From JAJTGZ01 sp964403525 (GTDB lineage: Bacteria; Planctomycetota; Phycisphaerae; Phycisphaerales; UBA1924), in assembly GCA_964403525.1 (NCBI GenBank), contig CAYOGE010000010.1, positions 1-64,000 of the forward strand: a stretch of DNA of 64,000 nucleotides. The letters run 5' to 3'. A program made the translations under genes and the position numbers. Within the stretch, counting starts at the first letter, position 1. Each line of letters begins with the position of its first letter. Of the stretch, positions 8,529 through 16,549 are shown one piece after another. The notes under the pieces are model-generated. The model searched no databases, was not told the origin of the DNA, and was given only the letters and a program-made list of their open reading frames with translations.

Positions 8529-9336
8529 TGGGCAGCACTCCCGGGGTCGGCGCGGACGGAGTTTGCGGCGGCCAGGCGAAGAGGAAGCGGGTCGACTCGG
8601 TGACGTGCCCGCCGACGGCGTCGTTGATCGCGTTGAGCGAGAGGATGATCGCCCCCAGCCCGAGGATGACCTTGATGCCGAAGCCGATGGACATGATGTT
8701 CATCTGCGGCACGGTCTTCATCAGCATGCCGCTGGCGATGGTCTCAACGAGCACGATCCCCAGCACGGGCGTGCTGACGCGAAGGGCGAGCTCCATGCCG
8801 GAGCCGAGCATGCCGGTGGCCATCCTGAGCGCGGAGACGGGGTGCTCATTCCAGAGAAAGCCGCCGACGGGGACGTTGGTGAACGACTTGGCGACGGCGA
8901 GGAAGAGCACGTCGAGCCCGCCGAAGAGCACAAAGACCAGGAGCGCACCGTACATCAGCAGCTGCGCGATCACCTCGCTCTCAGACTCCGTCGAGGGATC
9001 GAAGACCGTCGCGAGCGAGAGGCCCATCTGCTGGCCGATGATCACGCCGCCCAGTTGAACCGCGGCGACGGGGATGAGCGCCAGCAGGCCGATGACCGCG
9101 CCGATGACGACCTCGCCGATCACGAGGGCGGCGAACGAGAAGAAGTCGGGCGGGGCGTCGGCGGGCACGTTCGATCGCACGAGCCCGAACATCCCCACCG
9201 CCATGATGAAGCAGAGCAGCCCCTTGACCTTGACGGGGATCGTGACGCCCGTGATCATCGGCGCGAAGACGAACAGGCCCGACAACCGGAAGGCGACGAG
9301 CGTGAGGGGCACGAGTTGAGCGAGCAGGTGGTCCAC
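8521..9336 (-). CDS. fliR: Flagellar export protein FliR
   Basis: 271 residues, GTG start. FliR is part of the FliPQR export gate core. About six hydrophobic segments are visible, starting with PLTLVAFRLSGLFVFAPMI, the typical FliR opening in which an Arg lies in the first membrane helix, and later GALLVFVLFGGLDVLFLAVA. Length matches the family (about 260). 42 bp downstream of fliQ and overlapping flhB. Confidence 0.94.
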   Translation of the reverse strand: MDHLLAQLVPLTLVAFRLSGLFVFAPMITGVTIPVKVKGLLCFIMAVGMFGLVRSNVPADAPPDFFSFAALVIGEVVIGAVIGLLALIPVAAVQLGGVIIGQQMGLSLATVFDPSTESESEVIAQLLMYGALLVFVLFGGLDVLFLAVAKSFTNVPVGGFLWNEHPVSALRMATGMLGSGMELALRVSTPVLGIVLVETIASGMLMKTVPQMNIMSIGFGIKVILGLGAIILSLNAINDAVGGHVTESTRFLFAWPPQTPSAPTPGVLPNG

Positions 9337-9378
9337 GGGGCGGCCGGCGGGCTGAGGCTGTTTCCGAAGGAGGGTGCG

Positions 9379-9636
9379 TCAACTGAACGTGAAGCAACTG
9401 GCGGCGAACCCGACCAGGCGCGCGACGACCCAGGGGGTGAGGACGATGATCGCGCCGACCATGACCACCAGCTTGGGCACGAAGCTCACGGTCTGGTCCT
9501 GGATCTGCGTGACCGATTGCAGGATGCTCACCAGCAGGCCGATCACCACGGCGGCGCCCAGGATGGGGAGCACGACCTGCAGCGTGATGACGAGGGCAGC
9601 GCGGACGGCGTCGAGTGTGGACTCGTCGTACGGCAT
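9379..9636 (-). CDS. fliQ: Flagellar export protein FliQ
   Basis: 85 residues, two membrane helices: ALVITLQVVLPILGAAVVIG and VVMVGAIIVLTPWVVARLVG, joined by the conserved loop LQSVTQIQDQTVSFVPK. This is the full family length. Its ATG shares one base with the fliP stop (TGATG), indicating coupled translation. Four copies usually join FliP and FliR in the export gate. Confidence 0.96.
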   Translation of the reverse strand: MPYDESTLDAVRAALVITLQVVLPILGAAVVIGLLVSILQSVTQIQDQTVSFVPKLVVMVGAIIVLTPWVVARLVGFAASCFTFS

Positions 9637-10634
9637 CAGGCGAGCCCTCCGGCGACAAGCAGGGCGTGGGCGTGGTCGAACAGCATGGATGTTGACGTGC
9701 TCGGAGCCTGCGGGAGAGGGTGGGCGCCGGTGCGGAAGCTGTGCAGCAACGAGCCGACGACCAGTTGCCAGCCGTCAACGAGCACGAAGAGCAGCAGCTT
9801 GAACGGAAGGCTGATGAGCACGGGTGGGAGCATCATCATGTTCATCGCGATGAGGATCGCGCTGATCACAAGGTCGATCACCAGGAAGGGGAGCATGATG
9901 CGGAAGCCCATCAGGAACGAGACCTTCAGCTCGCTGAGCACGAAGGCGGGCACCAGGCTCACCATGTCGACGTCGGAGCGTTTGAGCTTGGAGGGGTCTG
10001 AGGTATCGACGCCGCGGTAGTTGAGGATCATGTAGAGCGACGAGTAGTTTCCCGTGGCGTCGATCTGGTCGAACATGAAGTCGCGCATCGGGGTCTTGCC
10101 CGCGTCCCACAGCGCGTCGTAGTTGGTGATCGCGCCGGCGCGGTAAGGGGCGATCGCCTCTTTGTTGATGCGGTCGATGGTCGGTGCCATCACCACCATG
10201 GTGAGGATGAGCGAGAGGCCGAGCATCACCTGGCTCGGCGGCATCTGCTGCGTGCCCAGCGCCTGCTTGAGCAGGCCAAGCACCACAACGATGCGCAGGA
10301 AGCAGGTGCACATCAACGCGATCGACGGCACCAGCGAGATGACCGTCAGCACCAGTAGCACGTTCATGGCGGTCGAGAGCCCGCCCTTGCCGTCGCCGGC
10401 GTTGCTTGATCCGGGCCCGCCTGACGGCGCGGGGCCTCCGCCCGGCAGCGCCTTTGACGCTTCTGCGAGGATCGAGGCGGGATTGAACGGGTCGGACACC
10501 ACGGGGACGGGCGCTGCGGGCGCTGCCGGCGGGACGAGACTTACGGGTGCAGCGTCGTCGACCGGCCCGACCTGACCAGACACGGGCGCAGCAAATACGA
10601 GCATCGCCAACACAAGCACGAGAAGGTGCCTCAC
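9636..10634 (-). CDS. fliP: Flagellar export protein FliP
   Basis: 332 residues from the GTG at 10632-10634, which overlaps the fliO stop as GTGA and immediately gives a signal peptide (HLLVLVLAMLVFAAPVSG). A longer in-frame start at 10760 would read through fliO and is rejected. A Pro/Ala/Gly-rich spacer of about 80 residues follows, longer than in enterobacteria. Then the FliP core: SLVPSIALMCTCFLRIVVVL, GTQQMPPSQVMLGLSLILT, FVLSELKVSFLMGFRIMLPF and VLISLPFKLLLFVLVDGW, all family signatures. Confidence 0.95.
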   Translation of the reverse strand: MRHLLVLVLAMLVFAAPVSGQVGPVDDAAPVSLVPPAAPAAPVPVVSDPFNPASILAEASKALPGGGPAPSGGPGSSNAGDGKGGLSTAMNVLLVLTVISLVPSIALMCTCFLRIVVVLGLLKQALGTQQMPPSQVMLGLSLILTMVVMAPTIDRINKEAIAPYRAGAITNYDALWDAGKTPMRDFMFDQIDATGNYSSLYMILNYRGVDTSDPSKLKRSDVDMVSLVPAFVLSELKVSFLMGFRIMLPFLVIDLVISAILIAMNMMMLPPVLISLPFKLLLFVLVDGWQLVVGSLLHSFRTGAHPLPQAPSTSTSMLFDHAHALLVAGGLA

Positions 10635-11461
10635 CGCGCACCACCTTTCATCGCGGCCAGGCGCGAACGGAGCGTATCGACGCCGGTGAAACGCATCGTG
10701 GGGGCGGGCGTCTGCGGCCCGTCCATGTCTGTCGGTGCGGGCGGTTCGGGCTCCTGCCATGAGACCGGCTGCGGGTTGATCATGGCCGCCAGGCGCCTCA
10801 ACCCCCGCGGGCGGGCTGTGTCGTGGTGACCGTCGGCATCGGCGAGCATGGCGTTGAAGCGGCTCGCCGGCCCGCTCGCTTCGCTCTCACCGACCTTTGC
10901 GAGGATCGAGGCGACGTCACCGGGGTCGGTGATCTCGCTCAGCGTGGTGAACCCGCCGCAGTGCCCTCTGGTGGCCTGAGACTGCGAGAGCAGGAGCACC
11001 CGCTGATCGACCTTGAGCAGCACCAGCGTCTGCCCGCGCGCGATCGGGTAGCGCCCGAGCACCTCGAGCAGCCCGGCGGGGGCGCGGCCGCCGGCACCGA
11101 TCGCCGCCGCTAACGAGCCGCCGCTCTTCACCGCCCGCTTGAAGAGCACGGCGGCGATGATGATCACACCAACCACCACCGCCAGGGGCACGGCCGTTGC
11201 CGTCAGTGCACCGATGCCCGTGGTTTCGGCAGGGGCCTGAGAAGGCTTTGGGGCGGCGGCGCCGCCGGACGCTGGAGCCTTGAAGTCAGCGGGGAAGAGC
11301 GGGCGCGCATCGGCGGCGCTCGGCGCCTGGGGGGTTGCCGGGGGAAGCGGTGACGCCTCAGGATTGACGCTCTCGCCTTGGGGGGGTCCGCCGGCACGCA
11401 ACGGGACCGCCGTGAGCAACAGCGAAGCAACGAGCGCGACGAGATTGAGCATCCTGCTCAT
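10631..11461 (-). CDS. fliO: Flagellar biosynthetic protein FliO (FliZ-type)
   Basis: 276 residues. FliO stabilises FliP during export gate assembly. It has a signal peptide (LVALVASLLLTAVPLRAG), a Pro/Ala-rich linker, one membrane helix (AVPLAVVVGVIIIAAVLFKR) and then the short FliO cytoplasmic domain (LLEVLGRYPIARGQTLVLLK, VDQRVLLLSQS). The extra C-terminal 90 residues are not conserved as far as I can tell. Position between fliN and fliP and the GTGA overlap support the call. Confidence 0.85.
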   Translation of the reverse strand: MSRMLNLVALVASLLLTAVPLRAGGPPQGESVNPEASPLPPATPQAPSAADARPLFPADFKAPASGGAAAPKPSQAPAETTGIGALTATAVPLAVVVGVIIIAAVLFKRAVKSGGSLAAAIGAGGRAPAGLLEVLGRYPIARGQTLVLLKVDQRVLLLSQSQATRGHCGGFTTLSEITDPGDVASILAKVGESEASGPASRFNAMLADADGHHDTARPRGLRRLAAMINPQPVSWQEPEPPAPTDMDGPQTPAPTMRFTGVDTLRSRLAAMKGGAR

Positions 11462-11511
11462 GGTGAGGCTCGCCGGCTCCGCCGGCGGTTCCGTTCACGG
11501 AAGGAAGGGGT

Positions 11512-11958
11512 TCAGCGTTTGTTCAGAGGCTTTTCAGAAGCGTCGCGGTTGAGTATTTCGCTGATGCGCACGCAGAAATTGTCGTTGAGGACGAGAACCT
11601 CGCCGCGCGCGACGGGCCGGTCGTTGACGTAGATGTCCACCGGGTCGCCGGCGAGCTTGTCGAGTTCAACGACCGTTCCTTCGCCGAGCTTCAGCACGTC
11701 TTCGAGCAGCATCTTGGTGCGGCCGAGCTCGATCTTGACGTTGAGGTTTACGTCCGAGAGCAGGTCCATCCCCTCGGGCATGCGCATCGACGGGATGTTC
11801 TCGAAGGATGGGAACGTTGCTACGGCCGGGCCGGCCGCCGGCGCGGGCGCGGGTGCCGCGTTTGCCTGGCGCGCGGCGGCGATAGCCGCCTGTGCCGCGG
11901 CGAGGGCGGCATCGTCTGGTTCACTTGCGGGGTTGGGGACGTCGTTTTGGTCGGCCAT
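11512..11958 (-). CDS. fliN: Flagellar motor switch protein FliN
   Basis: 148 residues starting at the ATG 11956-11958. Residues 1-65 are an Ala/Pro-rich linker; 70-148 form the SpoA/FliN domain: LLSDVNLNVKIELGRTKMLL, LKLGEGTVVELDKLAGDPVD, IYVNDRPVARGEVLVLNDNF and CVRISEIL. FliN is the lower C-ring component that binds FliM and FliH and drives direction switching. Normally fliM lies directly upstream; here only 189 non-coding bases separate it from fliL. The upstream in-frame extension to 12141 has no protein-like sequence. Confidence 0.95.
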   Translation of the reverse strand: MADQNDVPNPASEPDDAALAAAQAAIAAARQANAAPAPAPAAGPAVATFPSFENIPSMRMPEGMDLLSDVNLNVKIELGRTKMLLEDVLKLGEGTVVELDKLAGDPVDIYVNDRPVARGEVLVLNDNFCVRISEILNRDASEKPLNKR

Positions 11959-12147
11959 GGGTTCCACCCGTGGAGGCGAGCCGGGAACAGGTGACACGCG
12001 GTATCCGGACCGCGTTGTCGGTGCATCGGCCGGGGAGGGGGCGTCGATGCACAAACTGCGCACTTGGGAGCGCACCGTTGGCCACCCGGATCGGCAGAAT
12101 CTGCGCTGATGGGTTGCGGCTGCGTGGCTACCTAGGGGCATCCACGG

Positions 12148-12690
12148 TCATTCGGACGCGATGCCGAAGCACCGGGGGATCAGCACCTTCTCGATGAGCG
12201 GCTCGCTGGTCTTTTCATCGACGGGCACGATCTTGTTCAGGAATGCCGTGAACTGACGGTTCAGCGTCTCGGAGTTTGGCTCCTTCAGCTGGTTGTGGTC
12301 GGCGCGGCCGACGATCTGCCGCAGGCCGTCTTTGATCTCGGCTTCGCGGCCCTTGAGGATGCCCTCGACCTTTTCGGCGTGGCGCTTCTTCACCTGGACG
12401 GCGACGACGACCTGCCACATCCAGCTCTCGGTGTTGCGCATGTTCTGGAATCGTTCGTCGACGACCTTGATTTCTTTGAGCGAGTCGCCGTCGTCGTTGT
12501 GGATGTTGGCGACGTCTGTCGCGGCGTGTCCGGCCTTGGGGGAGATCACTTTGAACACAGTGATAACCGCGGCGGCCTCGATGACCATCACGGCGGCAAC
12601 GATACCGATCGTCTTGATCGGCAGGCCTTTCTTCGCCGGCGCTGCTTCCGCGGGCTTGTCGGCTGGCTTTGCGTCCTTCTTCTCGGCCAT
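12148..12690 (-). CDS. fliL: Flagellar basal-body-associated protein FliL
   Basis: 180 residues. N-terminal Lys/Ala/Pro-rich cytoplasmic tail, one membrane helix (TIGIVAAVMVIEAAAVITVF) and a periplasmic FliL domain with WMWQVVVAVQVKKRHAEKVE, ILKGREAEIKDGLRQIVGRA and the C-terminal FLNKIVP. FliL rings surround the stator and stabilise it. Sequence is divergent, so the call rests on architecture plus place in the operon. 125 bp lie between it and the MotA-like gene. Confidence 0.82.
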   Translation of the reverse strand: MAEKKDAKPADKPAEAAPAKKGLPIKTIGIVAAVMVIEAAAVITVFKVISPKAGHAATDVANIHNDDGDSLKEIKVVDERFQNMRNTESWMWQVVVAVQVKKRHAEKVEGILKGREAEIKDGLRQIVGRADHNQLKEPNSETLNRQFTAFLNKIVPVDEKTSEPLIEKVLIPRCFGIASE

Positions 12691-12815
12691 GGGTAATCAC
12701 TCTGAACGGAAGGCGTGGGTTCGGCGTTGGCAGCACACTCTGCGCTGCGGTCTGGATCGACCGTGCACGCGTGCGGGTTGACCCGGAGGCAGCTGGGCCG
12801 TGACGCCTGTAACGG

Positions 12816-13490
12816 TTACGCGGCCTGGGATACCACGGTGCCGGCCAGCTCGTCGCCGAGGATGACCAGCAGCCGGTGCTCAACGGCCTGCGGCGTTGCC
12901 CCGCTGCGGATCATGGCCGCGGCCTCGATCACCATCGAGCCGCCGATCTGGCCGGCTGCGGTGGCGTTTGGGGCCCCGCGCGAGAGCTTGCGGCTGAACA
13001 TGGCGATCAGGTTCCCCCCCACCATCAGCAGCATTACAGCGACCGCCAGCCCGGCGACGGATCCGCCGGACTCTCGCAGCTGGCTGAGGGCGAGGTACAT
13101 CGCGCCGGCCATACCGGTGATGCCTAGCACAGGTGCGAATTTCGCGAGCAGCCGCCCCGCGAACTGGCACTGCTGGTCGGAGCGGTGCATGGCGTTCAGG
13201 CGGGCGGTGAGCGACGATCGCAGCTGCTCGGCGCTACGCCCCTGGATGATCTGGCAGAGGGCTGCGGCGATCAACGGGTGATCGTTGCTGGCGGCGACGG
13301 CGACCAGCCCCGAGGGGCCGGTTGCGTTGTAGATCGCTGCCGCCTGCACCAGCGGACGCACAAGCGAGCGCGGCGGCGGCTTGCCCGGGAGCGCCCAGAG
13401 CCGGTCAACGGCCATGAGACGGGCGGCCACAAACGAACCGGCAACGCCAGCAGCGAGCCCGCCAACAAGATAGAAGAACACTGGGTCCAC
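12816..13490 (-). CDS. MotA/TolQ/ExbB-family proton-channel-like protein
   Basis: 224 residues, GTG start preceded by AAGGA. Three hydrophobic segments: FFYLVGGLAAGVAGSFVAAR near the N-terminus, FAPVLGITGMAGAMYLAL and VAGLAVAVMLLMVGGNLIAM. The middle of these resembles the channel helix of MotA/ExbB proteins (A-P-x-LG-x2-G). Position between flgE and fliL, where motA and motB sit in many operons, supports a stator role. It is divergent, lacks an obvious fourth helix, and no MotB (peptidoglycan-binding) partner is present. It could be a different rotor-associated membrane protein. Confidence 0.6.
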   Translation of the reverse strand: MDPVFFYLVGGLAAGVAGSFVAARLMAVDRLWALPGKPPPRSLVRPLVQAAAIYNATGPSGLVAVAASNDHPLIAAALCQIIQGRSAEQLRSSLTARLNAMHRSDQQCQFAGRLLAKFAPVLGITGMAGAMYLALSQLRESGGSVAGLAVAVMLLMVGGNLIAMFSRKLSRGAPNATAAGQIGGSMVIEAAAMIRSGATPQAVEHRLLVILGDELAGTVVSQAA

Positions 13491-13654
13491 GGTTGATCCT
13501 TGCGATGGGACACCGTGTTATCGGCGGTCAAAGGGCGAGACTGAAGCCGCTTCAACCCCGGTTTTGAGCGTCCCTGCGGGAACCATGCCTGTTCTCAGCG
13601 CCCACGGAGCGTTGCGGCCCGTGCCGGCGGACCGGTCACGCCGCGCTCAGGGGG

Positions 13655-15391
13655 TCATCGCCCGATGACCAGCAACTGCTGCATGAGCTGATCGGTGGTG
13701 GTGATTACGCGGCTGGCGGCGGAGTATCCGGTGCTGGCGGTGATGAGGTTGATGAACTCCGCGGCGAGGTCAACGTTTGAGAGTTCGAGCGCGCCGCTGG
13801 TGACGCTGCCCGTGCCCATCTTGCCGGGCTCGGTAACGACCGCGGCGCCGGAGTCAGCGCCGACGGAGAAGAGGTTGCCGCCGTCGTCAACAAGCCCCTC
13901 GGGGTTTGCAAACCCGGCGACAGCGACCTGCCCGAGCGTGCGCACGAGCCCGTTGTTGAACGTGCCGCTGATGATCCCGTCGTTGCCGATGCTGTATCCG
14001 GAGAGCTCGCCCATCGCGCTGCCGTTGCCGCTGAGCTTGGACATTGTGGAGGAAGACGCGGCCTGACCGTCTCCCAGGGCCGTCATCGCGGCAAAGGAGA
14101 GGTCGAAGGTCAGTGGGCTCGCGGCCCCTGCGATCGAGGTGCGGTCGATGCTCACCGACAGCGGCGTGGTGGTGGAGAGGTGACCGTTCTCGTCAAACTG
14201 CATCGTGCCGGTCGAGATCCGCGGGTCGCCGTCGTTGTCATCAACCGAAGAGACGTCGTAGCGCCAGGTCGTGCCGGGGGTGGTGCCGCCACGGGCGACG
14301 AGCGTCATGGTGACGCCGACGTTAACGGCGTTGCCGAGCGAGTCGTAGACGACGAAGTTGGTGCGTGCGGATTCACCGTCGGCGCTGGTGTTCTTTGTCA
14401 CCGTGAAAGGTGTAGCCGCGGTTCCGGTTCCGCCCGGGTAGACGCGGATGTTGGCGTCGGCGATCGCGATGTCGTTGAGCGCTCCGGTGTTGCCGACAAC
14501 GGTGATCTCGCCGGTTCCTGCGTTGAGCGTAACGCCCGGTGTATAGCCGTTGGGGTTGGCTGCGCCGGGCTGGATCGTCAGCGCTGTCGCCAGGAAGTCC
14601 ATGTATTCCTGGAGGGTGGTGGTCGCCGTCACGGTAAGGCTTGAGTCGGGCACGTCGAACGCGCCGGCGAGGGTCCCGCCCTTGTGGGCGCCGTGGAGAG
14701 TGATCACGTCTCCGGCGGCGGCGATGGGTGCCGGGATCGCCGCGGTGTTCTGCAGGTTGACCAGCAGGCTGGTCGCGGCGATCGGCCCGGAGGTGTCGGT
14801 CAATGCGCCAAGGGTGAGCCGAGAGCCGGCGTTTGCGATCGGCGCGGTGCTGTCGCCGCGGAGGTTGCCGGTGAGCGCGGCGTTGGTGGTTGCCTGTGCG
14901 ATGCGCAACTGCCCGAGGGGGATCGTGACAGGCGTCAGCGTGGTGCGGGTGACCTGGAAGTCGGCGTCGACGCCCCAGCCCATCAGTCGGTCGCCCGTGC
15001 CGTTGACGACCTGTTGGTTTGAGTTGAGCGTGAAGTTCCCGGCGCGGGTGTAGAACCGGCTCTGGCCGCGGTCGACCATGAAGAAGCCGTTGCCGGCGAT
15101 GGCCAGATCGGTCTGGTTGCCGGTCGATGACAGCGAGCCTGCGCCGAAGTTCCGCTGGGTGCCGCCGATGCGCACGCCGAGCCCGATCTGCAGCGGGTTG
15201 GTGCCGCCGGAGACATCTCCGGGCGCCGACCCCAGGCTGAAGTTGCGCGAGAACTGCGTCTGGAAGAGCAGCCGGTTGGACTTGTACGCGGTGGTGTTGA
15301 CGTTGGCGATGTTGTTGCCGATGACGTCGAGGTTTCGCGCGTTGGCGTTCAGACCGGAGAGCCCGGTGTACATCGCGGTGGTGGAGGCCAT
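13655..15391 (-). CDS. flgE: Flagellar hook protein FlgE
   Basis: 578 residues. The N-terminal rod/hook motif is clear (TAMYTGLSGLNANARNLDVI then GNNIANVNTTAYKSNR), followed by the FlgE/F/G domain (TDLAIAGNGFFMVDRG, FYTRAGNFTLNSNQQVV) and a C-terminal D0 helix (ELSNVDLAAEFINLITASTG, ASRVITTTDQLMQQLL). The roughly 300-residue middle region is the exposed hook surface, larger than in Salmonella. AGGAG lies 8 bases before the ATG. It is polymerised under the FlgD cap; fliK, two genes upstream in the operon, sets its length. Confidence 0.96.
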   Translation of the reverse strand: MASTTAMYTGLSGLNANARNLDVIGNNIANVNTTAYKSNRLLFQTQFSRNFSLGSAPGDVSGGTNPLQIGLGVRIGGTQRNFGAGSLSSTGNQTDLAIAGNGFFMVDRGQSRFYTRAGNFTLNSNQQVVNGTGDRLMGWGVDADFQVTRTTLTPVTIPLGQLRIAQATTNAALTGNLRGDSTAPIANAGSRLTLGALTDTSGPIAATSLLVNLQNTAAIPAPIAAAGDVITLHGAHKGGTLAGAFDVPDSSLTVTATTTLQEYMDFLATALTIQPGAANPNGYTPGVTLNAGTGEITVVGNTGALNDIAIADANIRVYPGGTGTAATPFTVTKNTSADGESARTNFVVYDSLGNAVNVGVTMTLVARGGTTPGTTWRYDVSSVDDNDGDPRISTGTMQFDENGHLSTTTPLSVSIDRTSIAGAASPLTFDLSFAAMTALGDGQAASSSTMSKLSGNGSAMGELSGYSIGNDGIISGTFNNGLVRTLGQVAVAGFANPEGLVDDGGNLFSVGADSGAAVVTEPGKMGTGSVTSGALELSNVDLAAEFINLITASTGYSAASRVITTTDQLMQQLLVIGR

Positions 15392-15434
15392 TGAGGAGAC
15401 TCCTGCGGGGAGCGGTTCGGTGGGAGAACGTGGG

Positions 15435-15938
15435 CTACCGGATCGATCTTGACGCAGCGCCGGGCCCGCCCAGGCGTGCGAGGAGTTGCTGCTCGATCAG
15501 CCCGGCCACCGTCGGCGGGCCTGCTTCGCCGGGCGCACCACCGGCGACCTCGGCGGCCAGCGACGAGGGCGGCGCGGCGAGGACGCCATCGATGTCGGTG
15601 ATCGCGACCGTTCGAGGGTCCAGCACGGCGGTCACCTGGCGGTTGAGCACATCGAGCTTGACGGCCTGGCCGTCGATGAGCACGAGCGCATCGACCATGC
15701 CGGCCGATTCGGCGTGGTCGGCGGCGATCGCGATGCGCTGCAACTGCTCGGGCGAGAGCTTGCCGGCGGCCTCCGGCGCCGCTTCGACAGGGCGGTCGCT
15801 GGTCACGTTCCCGGCGCGCGCTGCTGAGAGCAGGCTGGAGAAATTCAGGCCGCCGACAGTCGCCGCCGCTGCCGCGGTCGGCGTGTGCGCCTGCGTTCCC
15901 AGCAGCGCCCGCAGCATGTTCGTTGAGAGCGTGCTCAT
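15435..15938 (-). CDS. Flagellar operon protein, TIGR02530-like
   Basis: 167 residues. The central segment (about residues 70-115) reads IAIAADHAESAGMVDALVLI, DGQAVKLDVLNRQVTAVLD and AITDIDGVL, matching the conserved core of the small flagellar operon protein TIGR02530 found between flgD and flgE in Firmicutes and other phyla. Function is not established. N-terminal 60 and C-terminal 45 residues look disordered. It overlaps flgD by 4 bp (ATGA) and precedes flgE by 43 bp, the same gene order as in Firmicutes. Confidence 0.75.
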   Translation of the reverse strand: MSTLSTNMLRALLGTQAHTPTAAAAATVGGLNFSSLLSAARAGNVTSDRPVEAAPEAAGKLSPEQLQRIAIAADHAESAGMVDALVLIDGQAVKLDVLNRQVTAVLDPRTVAITDIDGVLAAPPSSLAAEVAGGAPGEAGPPTVAGLIEQQLLARLGGPGAASRSIR

Positions 15939-16501
15939 CGGGCGCCCGCCCCCCCACTCTCGGAGGTCACCGGTCCAACCGACTGCTCCTGGGGCGGAAC
16001 CGACGCGGCAGGCGGCACCGATCCGGTCGTGTTCGGCGCTACCGCCGGCGTGTTGTTCGTCGGGGGCGGCACAACAGGCGGTGGCTGGCTTCCTTCGAAC
16101 AAGGGAACATCGACGGTGTCGATGTTGTTGATCGCGATGCGGTAGCCGGAATCAAGAACGAGCGACGCGCCGCTGCTGGTACGCACGATCGAGACCGCGA
16201 TGCCCGATTGACGGGTGCCGTTCTCGCTGACGCCGCTGACCGCGGCCCCGAGCAGGCTGCTCGCGGCGGCGAATTGGTTCTGGCTCACCAGCTGATCGAG
16301 CTTCGCTGTGAGTGACGTCGAGCTCTCGATCTGCCTGAGGCTCGACATCTGCTCGAGGATGTGGCTCGAGTCGTTGGGCTTCAGCGGGTCCTGGCTCGTC
16401 AGCTCGGCGGTCATGATGCGAACGAACGACTCGCTCGAGAGCTCGGCGAATTTGTTGCCGCCGGAGACGTTCGAGCCCGATGTGACGCCGGAAACGGCCA
16501 T
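15935..16501 (-). CDS. flgD: Flagellar hook capping protein FlgD
   Basis: 188 residues. The conserved N-terminal half is present (FVRIMTAELTSQDPLKPNDS, then LEQMSSLRQIESSTSLTAKL), followed by QNQFAAASSLLGAAVSGV. The usual Ig/FlgD-tudor C-terminal domains are reduced to a small beta region plus a Pro/Thr/Val-rich tail (PPPVVPPPTNNTPAVAP), so the cap may be minimal. GGAGA stands 5 bases before the ATG. Confidence 0.9.
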   Translation of the reverse strand: MAVSGVTSGSNVSGGNKFAELSSESFVRIMTAELTSQDPLKPNDSSHILEQMSSLRQIESSTSLTAKLDQLVSQNQFAAASSLLGAAVSGVSENGTRQSGIAVSIVRTSSGASLVLDSGYRIAINNIDTVDVPLFEGSQPPPVVPPPTNNTPAVAPNTTGSVPPAASVPPQEQSVGPVTSESGGAGAR

Positions 16502-16549
16502 GGGAATCTCCAGTCGCTCCCGCGGATGTGCGTGAGCGGCGCCGAACGA

